Source: Williamsia deligens
GTDB lineage: Bacteria; Actinomycetota; Actinomycetes; Mycobacteriales; Mycobacteriaceae
Direction of reading: 5' to 3'
Length of the DNA: 64,000 bases
Assembly: GCF_024171765.1 (NCBI RefSeq)
Contig: NZ_JAMTCI010000001.1
Coordinates: 1,954,557-2,018,556 of the forward strand
The notes under the pieces: model-generated
Seen by the model: only the letters and a program-made list of their open reading frames with translations
Database searches by the model: none
What the model was told of the DNA's origin: nothing
In this document: one piece after another, positions 50,265 through 60,500 of the stretch
How positions within the stretch are numbered: the stretch's first letter is position 1
Layout: every line of letters starts with the position of its first letter
Program-made: the position numbers and the translations under genes

Positions 50265-51790
50265 TGACCTCGCGGTTCGAGGGGGCGGTCACCACACTGC
50301 TCCCGGGTAGGCGCGTGCTGCTCGCGACCGGCGCCGCCGCGGTCGCCGTCGCGATCGTGGCCGCCGGCGTCTCGCGGGGATCGGTGATTGCCGTCGTCGG
50401 AGCGCCGATCGCACTGCTCGTCGCGGTGGTCGCCGTGTGGCTCGGCCTGCGTCATCCGTTGGTCGCCCTGGGATACTTCCTGTTCGCGCTCTTCCTGCGG
50501 TTGGCGCTCCCGCGCATCCTCCCGGTCGACCCGTTCCTGCCGGCGTTCGTCGGGCTGCTGCTGTCGACCGCCATCTGGGGATGGGCGAACCGGGAACGTC
50601 TGCCGCGACCCGGAGTGGTCGAGCTGGTGATGGCGATCTACCTCGGCTACAACGTCGTCTCGACGGTGTTGCCGCACGAGTACGGCGCCGGCGCGTTCAT
50701 CCCGACGGCGGAGCCCATCAACCTGTTCCGCATGATCCTGTCGTCGACCGCGATGCCGTTCGCCCTGTACTTCGTGGGACGCACCATCGGTAACGACGCG
50801 CGTCGCGCCCGCGTCGTGATGTGGTTCATGGTGGCGATCGGTGCCTACTCGACGCTGGTCAGCATCGGGCAGTTCCATGCGCCGGGTCTGGTCTGGCCGC
50901 GCTACATCGTCTCGGATCCGAACTGGGTCGGACGTGCGAACGGCGTCCCCAATCAGCCTGTCGTGAACGGGATCATCATCCTGCTCGGCTTCATCTGCGC
51001 CATGTATCTCGCGTCGCGGCCGGAGAGTGGGCGGGCCGCGCGGGTGATCGCCGGCGTCGTCGCGGCGACGTCGGTCTACGCCGTGTTCCTCACGCACACA
51101 CGGATCATCTACCTCGCTCTCGTCCTGGTGCTGGTCGTGGCGGCGGTCATCGCCCGCGGGTACCGTACGGGTTTCGTCCTCATCGGCGCGCTCGGGGCAG
51201 CAGCGGTGGTGGCGAACTGGTCGACGTTCACCAGCTCCGACCGCGCCAAGGGCGGGGTCGGGTCGACCAGCGAGGTGCTCGACCGCCTCAACACCGCCGC
51301 GACGAGCTTCTGGGGGTTCCAGGAGAAGCCCGTCTTCGGGTGGGGTCTGGGTCGGTTCATCTCGCTGAACACGCTGCACCACCAGCAGTGGACCCCCAGC
51401 ACGCCGTTCGACCGTGGTCTCGGGATCGCCCCGCACTTCAACGAACTCGGCATCCTGTCGGATCTCGGGATCGTCGGCCTGGTCCTCTGGCTGGCCGTCC
51501 TGGCCGGCCTGATCGTGCATCTGGTGATCGCCTATCGAGCGGTTCCGTCCGACGCCCTCACCGACAGCGACCGCACGCGTCGCGCCGTCGTGGTGACCGC
51601 GATCCTCGGACTGCTCGTCATGGTCACCGCCGGGACGTCGGTCGATCTCCGACTGTTCGACCTGCCCGTGGTCGCCACCCTGTTGCTCGTCGGGCTCGCC
51701 GTCGGCGCCGCCGAGCGCCAACGACGCCCACGCCATCCGTCACTACCCGAGGTCACGGCCACGCCGTCCCGGGAGGAGGTTCCCGCATGA
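50264..51790 (+). CDS. O-antigen ligase/Wzy-type polysaccharide polymerase
   Basis: 508-residue membrane protein with about twelve helices. A large extracytoplasmic loop near residues 310-390 has the ligase/polymerase motif KPVFGWGLGRFISLNT followed by HFNELGILSDLGIVGL, the pattern of PF04932 proteins. It should join lipid-linked repeat units into polysaccharide outside the membrane. ATG 50264 shares one base with the stop of the upstream Wzz-like gene, and its own stop overlaps the next Wzz-like start by 4 bp, so polymerase and both length regulators are translated together. Confidence 0.87.
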   Translation: MTSRFEGAVTTLLPGRRVLLATGAAAVAVAIVAAGVSRGSVIAVVGAPIALLVAVVAVWLGLRHPLVALGYFLFALFLRLALPRILPVDPFLPAFVGLLLSTAIWGWANRERLPRPGVVELVMAIYLGYNVVSTVLPHEYGAGAFIPTAEPINLFRMILSSTAMPFALYFVGRTIGNDARRARVVMWFMVAIGAYSTLVSIGQFHAPGLVWPRYIVSDPNWVGRANGVPNQPVVNGIIILLGFICAMYLASRPESGRAARVIAGVVAATSVYAVFLTHTRIIYLALVLVLVVAAVIARGYRTGFVLIGALGAAAVVANWSTFTSSDRAKGGVGSTSEVLDRLNTAATSFWGFQEKPVFGWGLGRFISLNTLHHQQWTPSTPFDRGLGIAPHFNELGILSDLGIVGLVLWLAVLAGLIVHLVIAYRAVPSDALTDSDRTRRAVVVTAILGLLVMVTAGTSVDLRLFDLPVVATLLLVGLAVGAAERQRRPRHPSLPEVTATPSREEVPA

Positions 51791-53151
51791 CCGAGGTCCG
51801 AGATCGCATCCTGCACCGGTGGTGGGTCGTCGTCGCCGCCGTGGTGGTCGCCGTCGTCGTCGCCGTCCTGATGACCACCGGCCGCGACACCGACTACACC
51901 AGCAAGGCGGCCCTGACGACGTACTCGGCCAACCGTGCCCCGGAGCAGGACGCGGTGTTGATCCAGAGTTATGTCGACTTCTTCGACAACGGCGCCAACC
52001 AGCAGGCGTTGCGGGCGGCCGCTCGTGTCCCCGCCGACGTGACCTTCACCGCGCAGCCCGTCGCGACCGGCCCGATCATGTTCATCGTGGCGACCGGTCC
52101 AGACGCGTCGACGGTCCCCGCGGCGGCCGAGGCGATGGCGAACGCGTTCCGCGACAGCATCAACCAGGGTGTGCAGCGCACCCGGCAGTCCGCGATCGAC
52201 GCCCTGCAGAAGCCGTTCGCGGAGAGGCAGGCGCGGGGTGATCAGGTGTTGCCGCAGGAGCGGGTCCAGCTGTCGCAGTCGATCGACGAGCTGAATAGCG
52301 ACACGAGTGGACGACTCCAGGACCTCACCTCGGCCAGTGCGGCGACCGCCGACCGTCCGGCGGTGGCGGCCACCGTGTCCGTCGCGGTCGTGGTGGGTCT
52401 CCTCCTCGGTGCCGTCATTGCCTGGCTGATCGGTGGCTGGGCCCCCCGTCTGCGGCGGCCGGACCAGGTGCGAGAGGTGATGGGCGTGCGGACCTTCGAC
52501 GCGTCGGGTGACGGCGGTTCGGACCGCCGGCTGCAGATGCGCCACGTGGTCAACGCCCTCTCCTTCGACGATCTGCCGGTGCCGTCGGTGGTGGCCGTCG
52601 TCGGGGTGGGGGGTCGCACGGGTTCGTCCTTCGTCGCGGAGGAACTCGCCCGTATCCGTTCGGCGCAGGGGGTCGACGTCGCGCTCGTCCGTACCGTGCG
52701 CGACGGGGACTTCGCCGGGATCGGCATGGTCGACGTGTTGCGCACCACCGACGGTGACACCGTCGACGCCCACCGGCTCGACGATGCTCTCCACCCCGCC
52801 GATCGCCTGGGGGCGTCGGTCACCGTCCTCGGCGCCGGTGGTGAGGAGTCCGTCGATCCCTACGACGTGATGAACCGTCAGAACGTGACCGAACTGATCG
52901 GGCTGCTGCGCAAGCGGTTCGACGTGACGGTGGTGGAGTGCGCTCCGGTCGACACCGCCGCGGAGGCGCAGTTGCTGTGCTCCACCGCGGACCGCACGCT
53001 GATCGCCGTCGAGTCGGGCGTCCTCAGCCCGACCCGCGGTCGCCGCGCCGCAGACCTGTTGCGTCAGTCGGAGATCGACCCGTTCGCCGCGGTGCTGGTC
53101 ACCGGGGACTCCGAGCTCACGCCGTCGCGGCTCCTGTCCTCGTCGCGCTGA
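51787..53151 (+). CDS. second Wzz/BY-kinase-like chain-length protein
   Basis: 454-residue paralogue of the first Wzz-like protein, without the repeats or charged tail. Helix 1 (12-30) and helix 2 (195-218) flank the periplasmic part; the cytoplasmic part has a ParA/BY-kinase-like fold with VVGVGGRTGSSFVAEEL in place of Walker A, again without lysine, and FDVTVVECAPVDT in place of Walker B. No tyrosine cluster ends the protein. Two inactive kinase-like Wzz proteins flanking one polymerase suggest a hetero-oligomeric length regulator. The 3' end overlaps the convergent GNAT gene by 35 bp. Confidence 0.82.
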   Translation: MTEVRDRILHRWWVVVAAVVVAVVVAVLMTTGRDTDYTSKAALTTYSANRAPEQDAVLIQSYVDFFDNGANQQALRAAARVPADVTFTAQPVATGPIMFIVATGPDASTVPAAAEAMANAFRDSINQGVQRTRQSAIDALQKPFAERQARGDQVLPQERVQLSQSIDELNSDTSGRLQDLTSASAATADRPAVAATVSVAVVVGLLLGAVIAWLIGGWAPRLRRPDQVREVMGVRTFDASGDGGSDRRLQMRHVVNALSFDDLPVPSVVAVVGVGGRTGSSFVAEELARIRSAQGVDVALVRTVRDGDFAGIGMVDVLRTTDGDTVDAHRLDDALHPADRLGASVTVLGAGGEESVDPYDVMNRQNVTELIGLLRKRFDVTVVECAPVDTAAEAQLLCSTADRTLIAVESGVLSPTRGRRAADLLRQSEIDPFAAVLVTGDSELTPSRLLSSSR

Positions 53152-54445
53152 CACCCCATAGGTTCACGACCCCGGCGGGCCGCCCGTAGGCGGCGCCGTC
53201 GATGCGGCCCTCGTCGCGGAATCCCGCGGCGTCGGCGATCCGGTTCGCGTGCTCGTCGTCGGGATCGGTGATCGTCGTGATCCGTTCGAGTCGCAGCAGG
53301 TTCGTCGCCACGTCGACGATCTCGCCGACCGCGGCGGCCATGGCTGCGTCGGTCGTCGCCGACGCCCGCGGGTCACGGGTGACGAACAGCTCGGCGAAGC
53401 CCAGGCTGCGGTTCATCCCGACCAGCGCGATGCGGCCCACCGCGCGGTGGTCGGCGACGATGTCGTAGGCCACGTCGGCCTCGTCCGTGTCGAACCAGGC
53501 GCAGTCGCGCATCGGGGTGCAGATGTCGTCGAAGGCGTGGCTGCGGCGTCCCGGGGACATGGCCGTCGCCACCCCCCGACGGCGGAGGCGGAGGTCGGTG
53601 CCGGTCACGCCGATCCCGGCGGGGACCGGCGCGGGCATCATCCGCCGCAGCCGACGGCGCAGCCCGCCGAGCGCGAAGCGTGTCATCGAGGTGGCGTCCG
53701 CGAGGCTGCGCGGTCGTTCCCGACCGTGACGGGCCGGTCGGGTCAGCGTGGCCACGTCGACAGCGGGCGCGCCCGGATCCACGCGGCGGATCGCGACGGT
53801 AGTGAGACCGCCGGTCGGGAGATGGTCCCGGTCGAGGACCCAGAGGTCGTGGGCGACGATGTCGTCGGCGCCGGTGGGTGCCCAGCCGGGCAGCGTCGCC
53901 TCGCGGCGGAAACCCGCCCGCTCCGATGCGCGGGCGGCGGCGAGGTTGTCGGCGGCGGTCGGTGCGACGATCCGGCGGAGGCCCATCGCACCGAACGCAT
54001 GGTCGGCGATGAGGCCGACGGCGAGGGTCGCGACACCGCTGCGGGCGAGTGCGGAGTCGATCCAGACGCCGAGTTCGGCTGTGCCGGTGGCGTGATCGAT
54101 CGCGGTCAGGATGCACTGCCCGGCGAACTCCCCGTCGACCTCGATGGCGCAGGGCAGCGAGCGACCCCGTAGCGCGGCGGCGCGCGCGGCGAGGACCTCG
54201 CGGACCCACTCGTTGCGGCGGTGGCGGTCCGGCCAGGAGTGGTCGTTCCTCACCCAGAAGGGTTCGATCAGCGACTGGTCCCGGAGGCGTACCTCGCGCC
54301 AGCGTCCGTGGTCGTCGAGAACAGGAGGACGTAGCCGCACCCGGCGGTCGCCGAGCATGACCGGGCCGAGCACCACGGGCCCGCCCGACCCGGCGTGACG
54401 GGTCGAGGACTCGGGCCTGCGCGGTCGGTCAGTCCGGAAAGGCAC
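53117..54445 (-). CDS. tandem GNAT-domain acetyltransferase of the polysaccharide locus
   Basis: 442-residue protein with two GNAT-like halves. The first (about 30-210) is RimJ-like: VRLRDQSLIEPFWVRNDHSWPDRHRRNEW, AELGVWIDSALARSGVATLAVGL, and AARASERAGFRREA. The second (about 235-440) has the same outline (FAELFVTRDPRASATTDAAMAAAV, NRIADAAGFRDEG) with a weaker acetyl-CoA loop. It may acetylate a sugar or protein of the exopolysaccharide system. GTG 54445 overlaps the flippase gene by 17 bp, so translation is probably coupled. Confidence 0.75.
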   Translation of the reverse strand: MPFRTDRPRRPESSTRHAGSGGPVVLGPVMLGDRRVRLRPPVLDDHGRWREVRLRDQSLIEPFWVRNDHSWPDRHRRNEWVREVLAARAAALRGRSLPCAIEVDGEFAGQCILTAIDHATGTAELGVWIDSALARSGVATLAVGLIADHAFGAMGLRRIVAPTAADNLAAARASERAGFRREATLPGWAPTGADDIVAHDLWVLDRDHLPTGGLTTVAIRRVDPGAPAVDVATLTRPARHGRERPRSLADATSMTRFALGGLRRRLRRMMPAPVPAGIGVTGTDLRLRRRGVATAMSPGRRSHAFDDICTPMRDCAWFDTDEADVAYDIVADHRAVGRIALVGMNRSLGFAELFVTRDPRASATTDAAMAAAVGEIVDVATNLLRLERITTITDPDDEHANRIADAAGFRDEGRIDGAAYGRPAGVVNLWGVSATRTGAATA

Positions 54446-56018
54446 CGCCGTCTCCGTCCCCCGAGAGCATGTCGACGTCCGCCCCTGTGCGCCGCTGCGT
54501 CAGGCGCGACGCGACCATCGTCGCTGCCCGGAGCAGGCTGCGAGCCGACGACGGTGCCGTCACGGCCAGCGCGATCAGGTACACCACACCGAAGACCAGG
54601 CCCGCGACCACGAGACACCCGAGTGCGGGGAGCAGCGCGCGGTCGGCACTGGTGAGCACGTGGCGGTCGAGCACCCACGTGACGACGGTCGCGATGACCG
54701 CGGCCGGCACCGGCGGCAGCACCGCGCGGGCGACGTCACCCCAGCCCACCTCGACGAGCGGGATGGCCAGTCCGGTCACCACGAGGCCGACGACCACCGC
54801 GGTGATCGACAGCGAGAGTGCAGCACCGTCGAGTTCGAACGCGGACACCAGCAGCACGAGGGTGCCGATGCCGAGCAGCACCTCCGCGGCGGTGTACCAG
54901 TTCAGCAGCGCCGTGCGGTCGCAGGCCTTGATGACCTCCTCACCCACACTGATCAGGGCCTTCCCGACGCCGAGTCCCGCCATGAGGCTGACCGCCACAC
55001 CGGCGGGGTGCCACGGCTCGCCGAAGACGACGGTGACCGCGGGGGAACCCAGAGCCACCATCAGCCCGGAGAGCGCGGCGGCACCGACGATCACCCACCG
55101 CAATGCGCGGAGGTACGCGGCACGCAACCGCATCCGGTCCCCGGCCATCTGCGAGAAGGCGGGGAACAGGGACACCGCGCCGATCTCGATGATGGCGCGG
55201 ACGGGCATCTGTGAGATGCGCTGGCCGTAGCGAAAGTTGCCCAGTGCGGACTGGGTGAGCCCGCGTCCGACGACGACGGTCTCCATCGCGTTCTGCACGC
55301 GGGCGCCGATCCCGCCGAGCACCAGCGGCAACCCGTAGCGGGCGAGCTCACGCCAGAGCGTGCGAGAGGCCTTGCCCCGGCCCGGCCGCCAGTCGGTGAT
55401 GAGCCAGATGGTGATCGCCCACGTGATGAACGAGGCGTACATGCCGACGACGAGACTCCACACGCCGAGACCCGCCGCCGCCAGGGACACCGCGACCACG
55501 GCGTAGGCAACGGCCACCGACGGCCCGACGACGAGCCGGCGCCGAACGCTGAACGCGCGCTGCAGCATCGACTCCGGGACGTTGGTGACGGAGAAGATCA
55601 CGAGTGTGCCCGAGGTGATGGCGGCGATCATGGCGGCCGTGGAACTGTCGAACACGATGCCGACCACGGGTGCCGCGGCGAGCGCACCGAGCGACATCAC
55701 GACTCCGCCCCCGAGGGTGGCCCAGAAGACCGTCTCGGCGGCGTCGGTGATGTCCCCGCCTCGCTGGACGAGGCCCGCGCGCAGTCCACCCTCGACGAAC
55801 TCCCCGAGGAAGCTCGTGATGACCGTGCCGGAGACGAAGATCCCGACCTCGGCGGGTGTGAGCAACCGTGCCAGCGCGATCGTCTGGACCAGCGTCAGGA
55901 CCTCGCCGAACACCAGCGCGATCGCCGATGCCGCCGCGACACGGCCGATCCGCCCCCGCAGCGACGGCCCCGCGACGACGGCGTCGTCGTCGGGCTCCAG
56001 GCCGGTGGCCGAGCTCAT
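54429..56018 (-). CDS. Wzx-type polysaccharide flippase
   Basis: 529-residue membrane protein of the MOP (polysaccharide transporter) superfamily with fourteen predicted helices. It opens with RIGRVAAASAIALVFGEVLTLVQTIALARLLTPAEVGIF and has the conserved ARYGLPLVLGGIGARVQNAMETVVVGRGL segment. It should flip lipid-linked repeat units to the outer face for the Wzy polymerase. ATG 56018 overlaps the pyruvyltransferase stop by 4 bp (ATGA). Confidence 0.9.
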   Translation of the reverse strand: MSSATGLEPDDDAVVAGPSLRGRIGRVAAASAIALVFGEVLTLVQTIALARLLTPAEVGIFVSGTVITSFLGEFVEGGLRAGLVQRGGDITDAAETVFWATLGGGVVMSLGALAAAPVVGIVFDSSTAAMIAAITSGTLVIFSVTNVPESMLQRAFSVRRRLVVGPSVAVAYAVVAVSLAAAGLGVWSLVVGMYASFITWAITIWLITDWRPGRGKASRTLWRELARYGLPLVLGGIGARVQNAMETVVVGRGLTQSALGNFRYGQRISQMPVRAIIEIGAVSLFPAFSQMAGDRMRLRAAYLRALRWVIVGAAALSGLMVALGSPAVTVVFGEPWHPAGVAVSLMAGLGVGKALISVGEEVIKACDRTALLNWYTAAEVLLGIGTLVLLVSAFELDGAALSLSITAVVVGLVVTGLAIPLVEVGWGDVARAVLPPVPAAVIATVVTWVLDRHVLTSADRALLPALGCLVVAGLVFGVVYLIALAVTAPSSARSLLRAATMVASRLTQRRTGADVDMLSGDGDGGAFPD

Positions 56019-57433
56019 CGGGCGTCGGACGTCGTCTCGGGCTCGACGAGTGCGAAGACGTCGTCGAACACCGCACGGCTCAGGGCGATCTGCTCGCGGG
56101 CGGCTTCCCGAAGGCGTGCGCGGACGGTGGGCGCCTGCGTCCACGCGTCGGCGATGGCCGTCGACAGGCGCGAGGCGAGCGCGGGGTCGTCGAGGGCGAT
56201 CATCGTCAGACCGTCCCCGAACATGTCCCCGAGACCGAGGAACTTGTCGTCGTAGTACTCCGACGAGGTCAGCGCGACGACCGGGATGCCCTGCGAGAGG
56301 GCGAACACCGCGAGGTGGTACGCACCCGTCACCAGGACCCGGCACTGCGAGACGCGACCCGCGACCGCAGCCGGGTCCACGTACCGCGGCAGTGGCGGGA
56401 CGACGTGGTTGGCACCGGCGACCAACGGCAGGGTGGAGCGGCGATCCTGGTCGCGGTACTCCGCGATGATCAGGGGCAGCAACGGTGCCTGCAGCCGCTG
56501 GGCGGCGGTGCGCACAGCCAGGCCCACGGTGTGGCGCGCGTCCTCGTCGACGGGTGCGTAGCCCGCGACCCGGAGACAGAACCCGATCCCGGCACCGAGA
56601 GTCCCTCCGCCGGTGCCACTCTCGGTGTTCGGGATGACCCCGTAGGCGAGCTCGATCGCGTCGTCGCCGGTGACCCGGACGCGCTCGGGGGCGACCCCGA
56701 GGCGGTCGGCGACGAGCGGTCCACGGCGGCGCTCCCGCAGCGCGACGATCTCGACCGACCGCATCGCCTCACGGCCCAGCGCGAGCAGCGTCGGGTCGTC
56801 GAGAGGGCCCAGCCCCTGTCCGACCATCGCCACGGGCACACCGCTGTCCCCGGCGTGGCGGATCAACGAGAAGACCCGACGGCATTGCGCCGCATCGGCA
56901 TCGGTGATGTAACCGCCGCCGAGGACGACCAGCATCGTCGACTCCCGGACCGCCCGGTGGGAACCGATGTGCGGCTTCGCGCGGGGCGTGATGGGCGGCG
57001 CGACCGTCCCGGTGACGAGGCTGCGCAACCGCCGTCGGGCGCCACGCGCCTTCTGCGGCACGAAGCTCCGCGTGCGCAACCACGCCATGACGCCCGGCCC
57101 GACCACTGCAGGGCCGACGCGCGCGGCGAGTTCCTGGACGGGGGTCGGCGGGGCCCACGGGTCCTCGTCGAACACCGTGATGCCCTCGGCGTCAGGGAAA
57201 TAGGCCCGGAGCAGAACGGGCGAATCGGTCAGCACACCGATCCGCGCGGTCGGCCAGCGCTCCCGCAGCCGGCGGATGGTGACGGCCAGCATGGCCAGAT
57301 CACCGTTGTTACGCAGCCAGTACTCGCTGTTCTCGATCAGGATGCGGATCTCTGTCGACCCGCTGTGTCCCGCATCCCCCGATGCCGGATCCCTGTCGAG
57401 AACTCGCGATGCGCTGCAATCGTCAACAGACAC
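56015..57433 (-). CDS. polysaccharide pyruvyl transferase family protein
   Basis: 472-residue enzyme of the PF04230 family, which adds pyruvate ketals from phosphoenolpyruvate to sugars. Visible are ENSEYWLRNNGDLAML at the N-terminus, the glycine-rich MLVVLGGGYITD, MVGQGLGPLDD, and the C-terminal ligand segment TGAYHLAVFALSQGIPVVAL with its histidine. The product would make the exopolysaccharide acidic. GTG 57433 follows GGGGAGGA 9 nt upstream; TATACC at 57452-57457 may be the -10 for the pyruvyltransferase/flippase/GNAT operon. Confidence 0.87.
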   Translation of the reverse strand: MSVDDCSASRVLDRDPASGDAGHSGSTEIRILIENSEYWLRNNGDLAMLAVTIRRLRERWPTARIGVLTDSPVLLRAYFPDAEGITVFDEDPWAPPTPVQELAARVGPAVVGPGVMAWLRTRSFVPQKARGARRRLRSLVTGTVAPPITPRAKPHIGSHRAVRESTMLVVLGGGYITDADAAQCRRVFSLIRHAGDSGVPVAMVGQGLGPLDDPTLLALGREAMRSVEIVALRERRRGPLVADRLGVAPERVRVTGDDAIELAYGVIPNTESGTGGGTLGAGIGFCLRVAGYAPVDEDARHTVGLAVRTAAQRLQAPLLPLIIAEYRDQDRRSTLPLVAGANHVVPPLPRYVDPAAVAGRVSQCRVLVTGAYHLAVFALSQGIPVVALTSSEYYDDKFLGLGDMFGDGLTMIALDDPALASRLSTAIADAWTQAPTVRARLREAAREQIALSRAVFDDVFALVEPETTSDAR

Positions 57434-57547
57434 GTCGAGACTTCCTCCCCGCGGTATAGGATGACACGGCTGTTCGCCGCCCGCCACAACGGGGGCAGGT
57501 CGTCGGGGAGGACGACCACGCGCAGCGTTGATCGAGGGGGAGATGTG

Positions 57548-60500
57548 GTGCGCCGACACGATGGCGGCCGACGCCCGACCCGGCCACGGGTCCTGTGGGC
57601 GTCCACGAGTCGTACGACCAGGGGCGGAGTGGCCTCGACGGTGTCCGCGGTGTTCTCGACACCGCTGGCGGAGTCGTGGTCCATCAGGCATGTCAGCACC
57701 CACCGCGACGGCCCCGCCGCCGTGAAGGTGCTCACATTCCTCGTGGGCACAGCGCGATTCGTCGCGGAGCTGATCGTCCGGCGCCCGGCGGTGGTGCACC
57801 TGCACACCGCCTCCTACGGCAGCTTCGTCCGCAAGGCGGTGCTCGCGGCCCTCGCCCGCGCCGCCGGTGTCCCGGTCGTCCTGCACGTCCACGGCGCCGA
57901 GTTCCACCTCTTCACCGCCCGGCTCCCGCGACCGCTGCGGTCCGTGGTGGTGCACACGCTCACCACGGCGGCCGCCGTGATCGCGCTCGGCCCGGGGTGG
58001 GCCAGGCGCCTGTCGGAGATCGCCCCCGACGCCCGGGTCGTCGTGGTGCCCAACGCGGTTCGCGCGCCGGAGACGGCAGCACCATCCTCCGATCGCGACG
58101 ACGCCCGACCGGTGCAGGTGCTCTTCCTCGGCCGGGTGGGTGACCGGAAGGGCACGTTCGACCTCCTGCGCGCCTGGGCGGCGGCAGACGTCGGCGACAC
58201 CGCGCACCTGACCGTCGCGGGTGACGGCGCCGTCGATGCGGCCCGGGCGTTGGTCCACGAACTCGCCGTCGACGACTCGGTGGAGATCGTCGGGTGGGTC
58301 GACTCCGAGACGGTCGCCACACTGCTCGACCGGTCCGATGTGCTCGCGCTGCCGTCGCACGACGAGGGGCAGCCGATGGCCGTCCTCGAGGCGATGGCCG
58401 CCGGGCTCTGCATCGTCGCGAGCCCGGTCGGCGGCGTTCCCGACATCCTCGACGAGGACTGCGCCGTCCTCGTCGAACCCGGCGACGTCGCAGGGATCAC
58501 CGACGCCCTGACCTCGGTGATCCACGACGACGACCTGCGCCGACGACTTGCCGCGTCCGCGCACCGGCGGTTCCGGGAGGAGTTCGACGTCGACGTCGTG
58601 TGGCGCCGCGTCGACGATCTGTACCGCGAGATCACCGGCTCGGCGGTCGAGCCGCCGGACCGGCCGCTGCGGGTCATGCACGTGGTGCCCGACCTCCGAA
58701 TCGGCGGTGCGGAACGGCACGTCGCCACCCTGATGCCCGCACTCGACCGCGAACGGTTCTCGCCCTCGGTGGTCTGCATCGGCGAGCCCGGAGAACTCTT
58801 CGCCGACCTGGTGGAGGCCGGCGTGCCCGCCGTGGCCCTGCGCCGCACCCGGCGTGACGCGGTCCGTGCCCTGCGAGACCTCGTACGCCACATGCGCACC
58901 GAGCGTCCCGACGTCGTCCTGACGCGGGGGTACAACGCCGACATGCTGGGGCGCGCCGCAGCGCTGATCGCGGGAGTGCCCCATCGCGCGACGTGGATCC
59001 ATCACGTGGCGACGGAGGACGACCGCCCGGCGGTGCGGAGGCTCGCCGACCGTCTGTTGGAACGGTGCACCGACCGGCACCTGTGTGTCGCGCACGCCCA
59101 GGTGCCGTTCGTCGTCGACGATCTCGGTCACCCGCGCGACAAGGTCGTGGTGGTGCACAACGGGATCGACGTCGCCGCGTTCACGGACCTGACGGCCGCC
59201 CCGCGCACACCGGTGACTCTCCCCGGACTCGACGGGACCGGCCCGGTCATCGGCACGGTGTCGGCGATGCGACCCGAGAAGGACCACGCCACCTTGCTGC
59301 ACGCCGCGGCCCGCATCGCCCGCGACATCCCTGACCTGCGGGTGCTCGTCGTGGGCGACGGCCCCGAGCGGGAGCGGGCGGAATCACTCGCGCGGCACCT
59401 CGGGATCGCATCCCGGACGGCCTTCGTCGGGGCGAGGTCGGACGTGCCCGCGATGCTGGCGGCGATGGACCTGTTCGTGCTGTCCTCGGACTCCGTCGAG
59501 TGTCTGCCGATGGCGCTGCTCGAGGCGATGGCGTCGGGGCTACCCGCGGTGTGCACGGACGTGGGTGGTCTCGGTGAGCTCATCGACGACGGCGTCACCG
59601 GGCATCTCGTGCCGATCCATGATCCCGCTGCGCTCGCCGCCGCGGCCACACCGCTTCTCGTCGATCCCGCACGGGCGCGGGAGATGGGTGCGGCGGCACG
59701 AGCCCGTGCCGCCGAGCACTTCGACCTGTCGCTGATGGTGTCGCGCACCCAGGACGCGCTGCGCGACATCGTGGATCCGGCGCCCCCGGCGGCAGCGGAG
59801 CCGATCACGATGACGGTCGTGATGGACCTGACGTTCGTCGGCGGTGCCGAGAAGTTGTTGCTGGACCTGTGCGCTGTCGTCGACCGGTCCGTGCTGGTGC
59901 CCCGCATCGTGTGTCTGCGCGAGGAGGGGCCGCTCGCGGCGCGATTCCGGGATCTCGGGGTGCCGGTCGACGTCGTGGCCGGGCGCTACGCCGTCGATCC
60001 CCGACGGGTCACCGACCTCGCCCGCCACCTGCGCCGGACCGGTACCGACGTCGTGCTCGTCGCCCATCACCATCGCGCCGCCCTGGCCGTGGGGCGCGCC
60101 GCGGCGGCACTGGTACGCATCCCGAGCGTCGTCGCCGCGCACGACATGGACCTCACCTCGGTCGGTCGCAGGGTCCTGCCGCGGTCGGCCGTCGCGACAC
60201 TGGCCGCGTCCCGTGCGCTGATCCTGCTGTCGCCGGCGCAGGGCGCCTACCTGCGACGCGAGGAGGGTGTCGGCGCCACCGCGTGGTCACGGACGCGGGA
60301 GGTGGTGATCGGCAACGGGATCGCGCTGCCGCCCGCGCCGACGGCGGACCGTCGTGGCCGTGCCCGGGCCGCACTGGGTCTCGCCGACGACCACATGGCC
60401 GTCGGCATCGTCGCCCGGTTGTCGGCGCAGAAGGCGCACGAGGTGGCGTTCGCCGCGTTCGCCAAGGTCCTCGCGGATCGACCGACCGCGGTGCTGCTCG

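Noticed and set aside
55868-57547. 560 extra codons in frame upstream of the triple glycosyltransferase
   Set aside because: This stretch is antisense to the flippase and pyruvyltransferase genes and lacks domain features; the real start is at the GGGGGAG/GTG near 57548.
57434-59302. Long minus-strand extension of the pyruvyltransferase frame
   Set aside because: It runs antisense through two glycosyltransferase domains and has no family similarity; the ribosome site at 57433 fits the true start.
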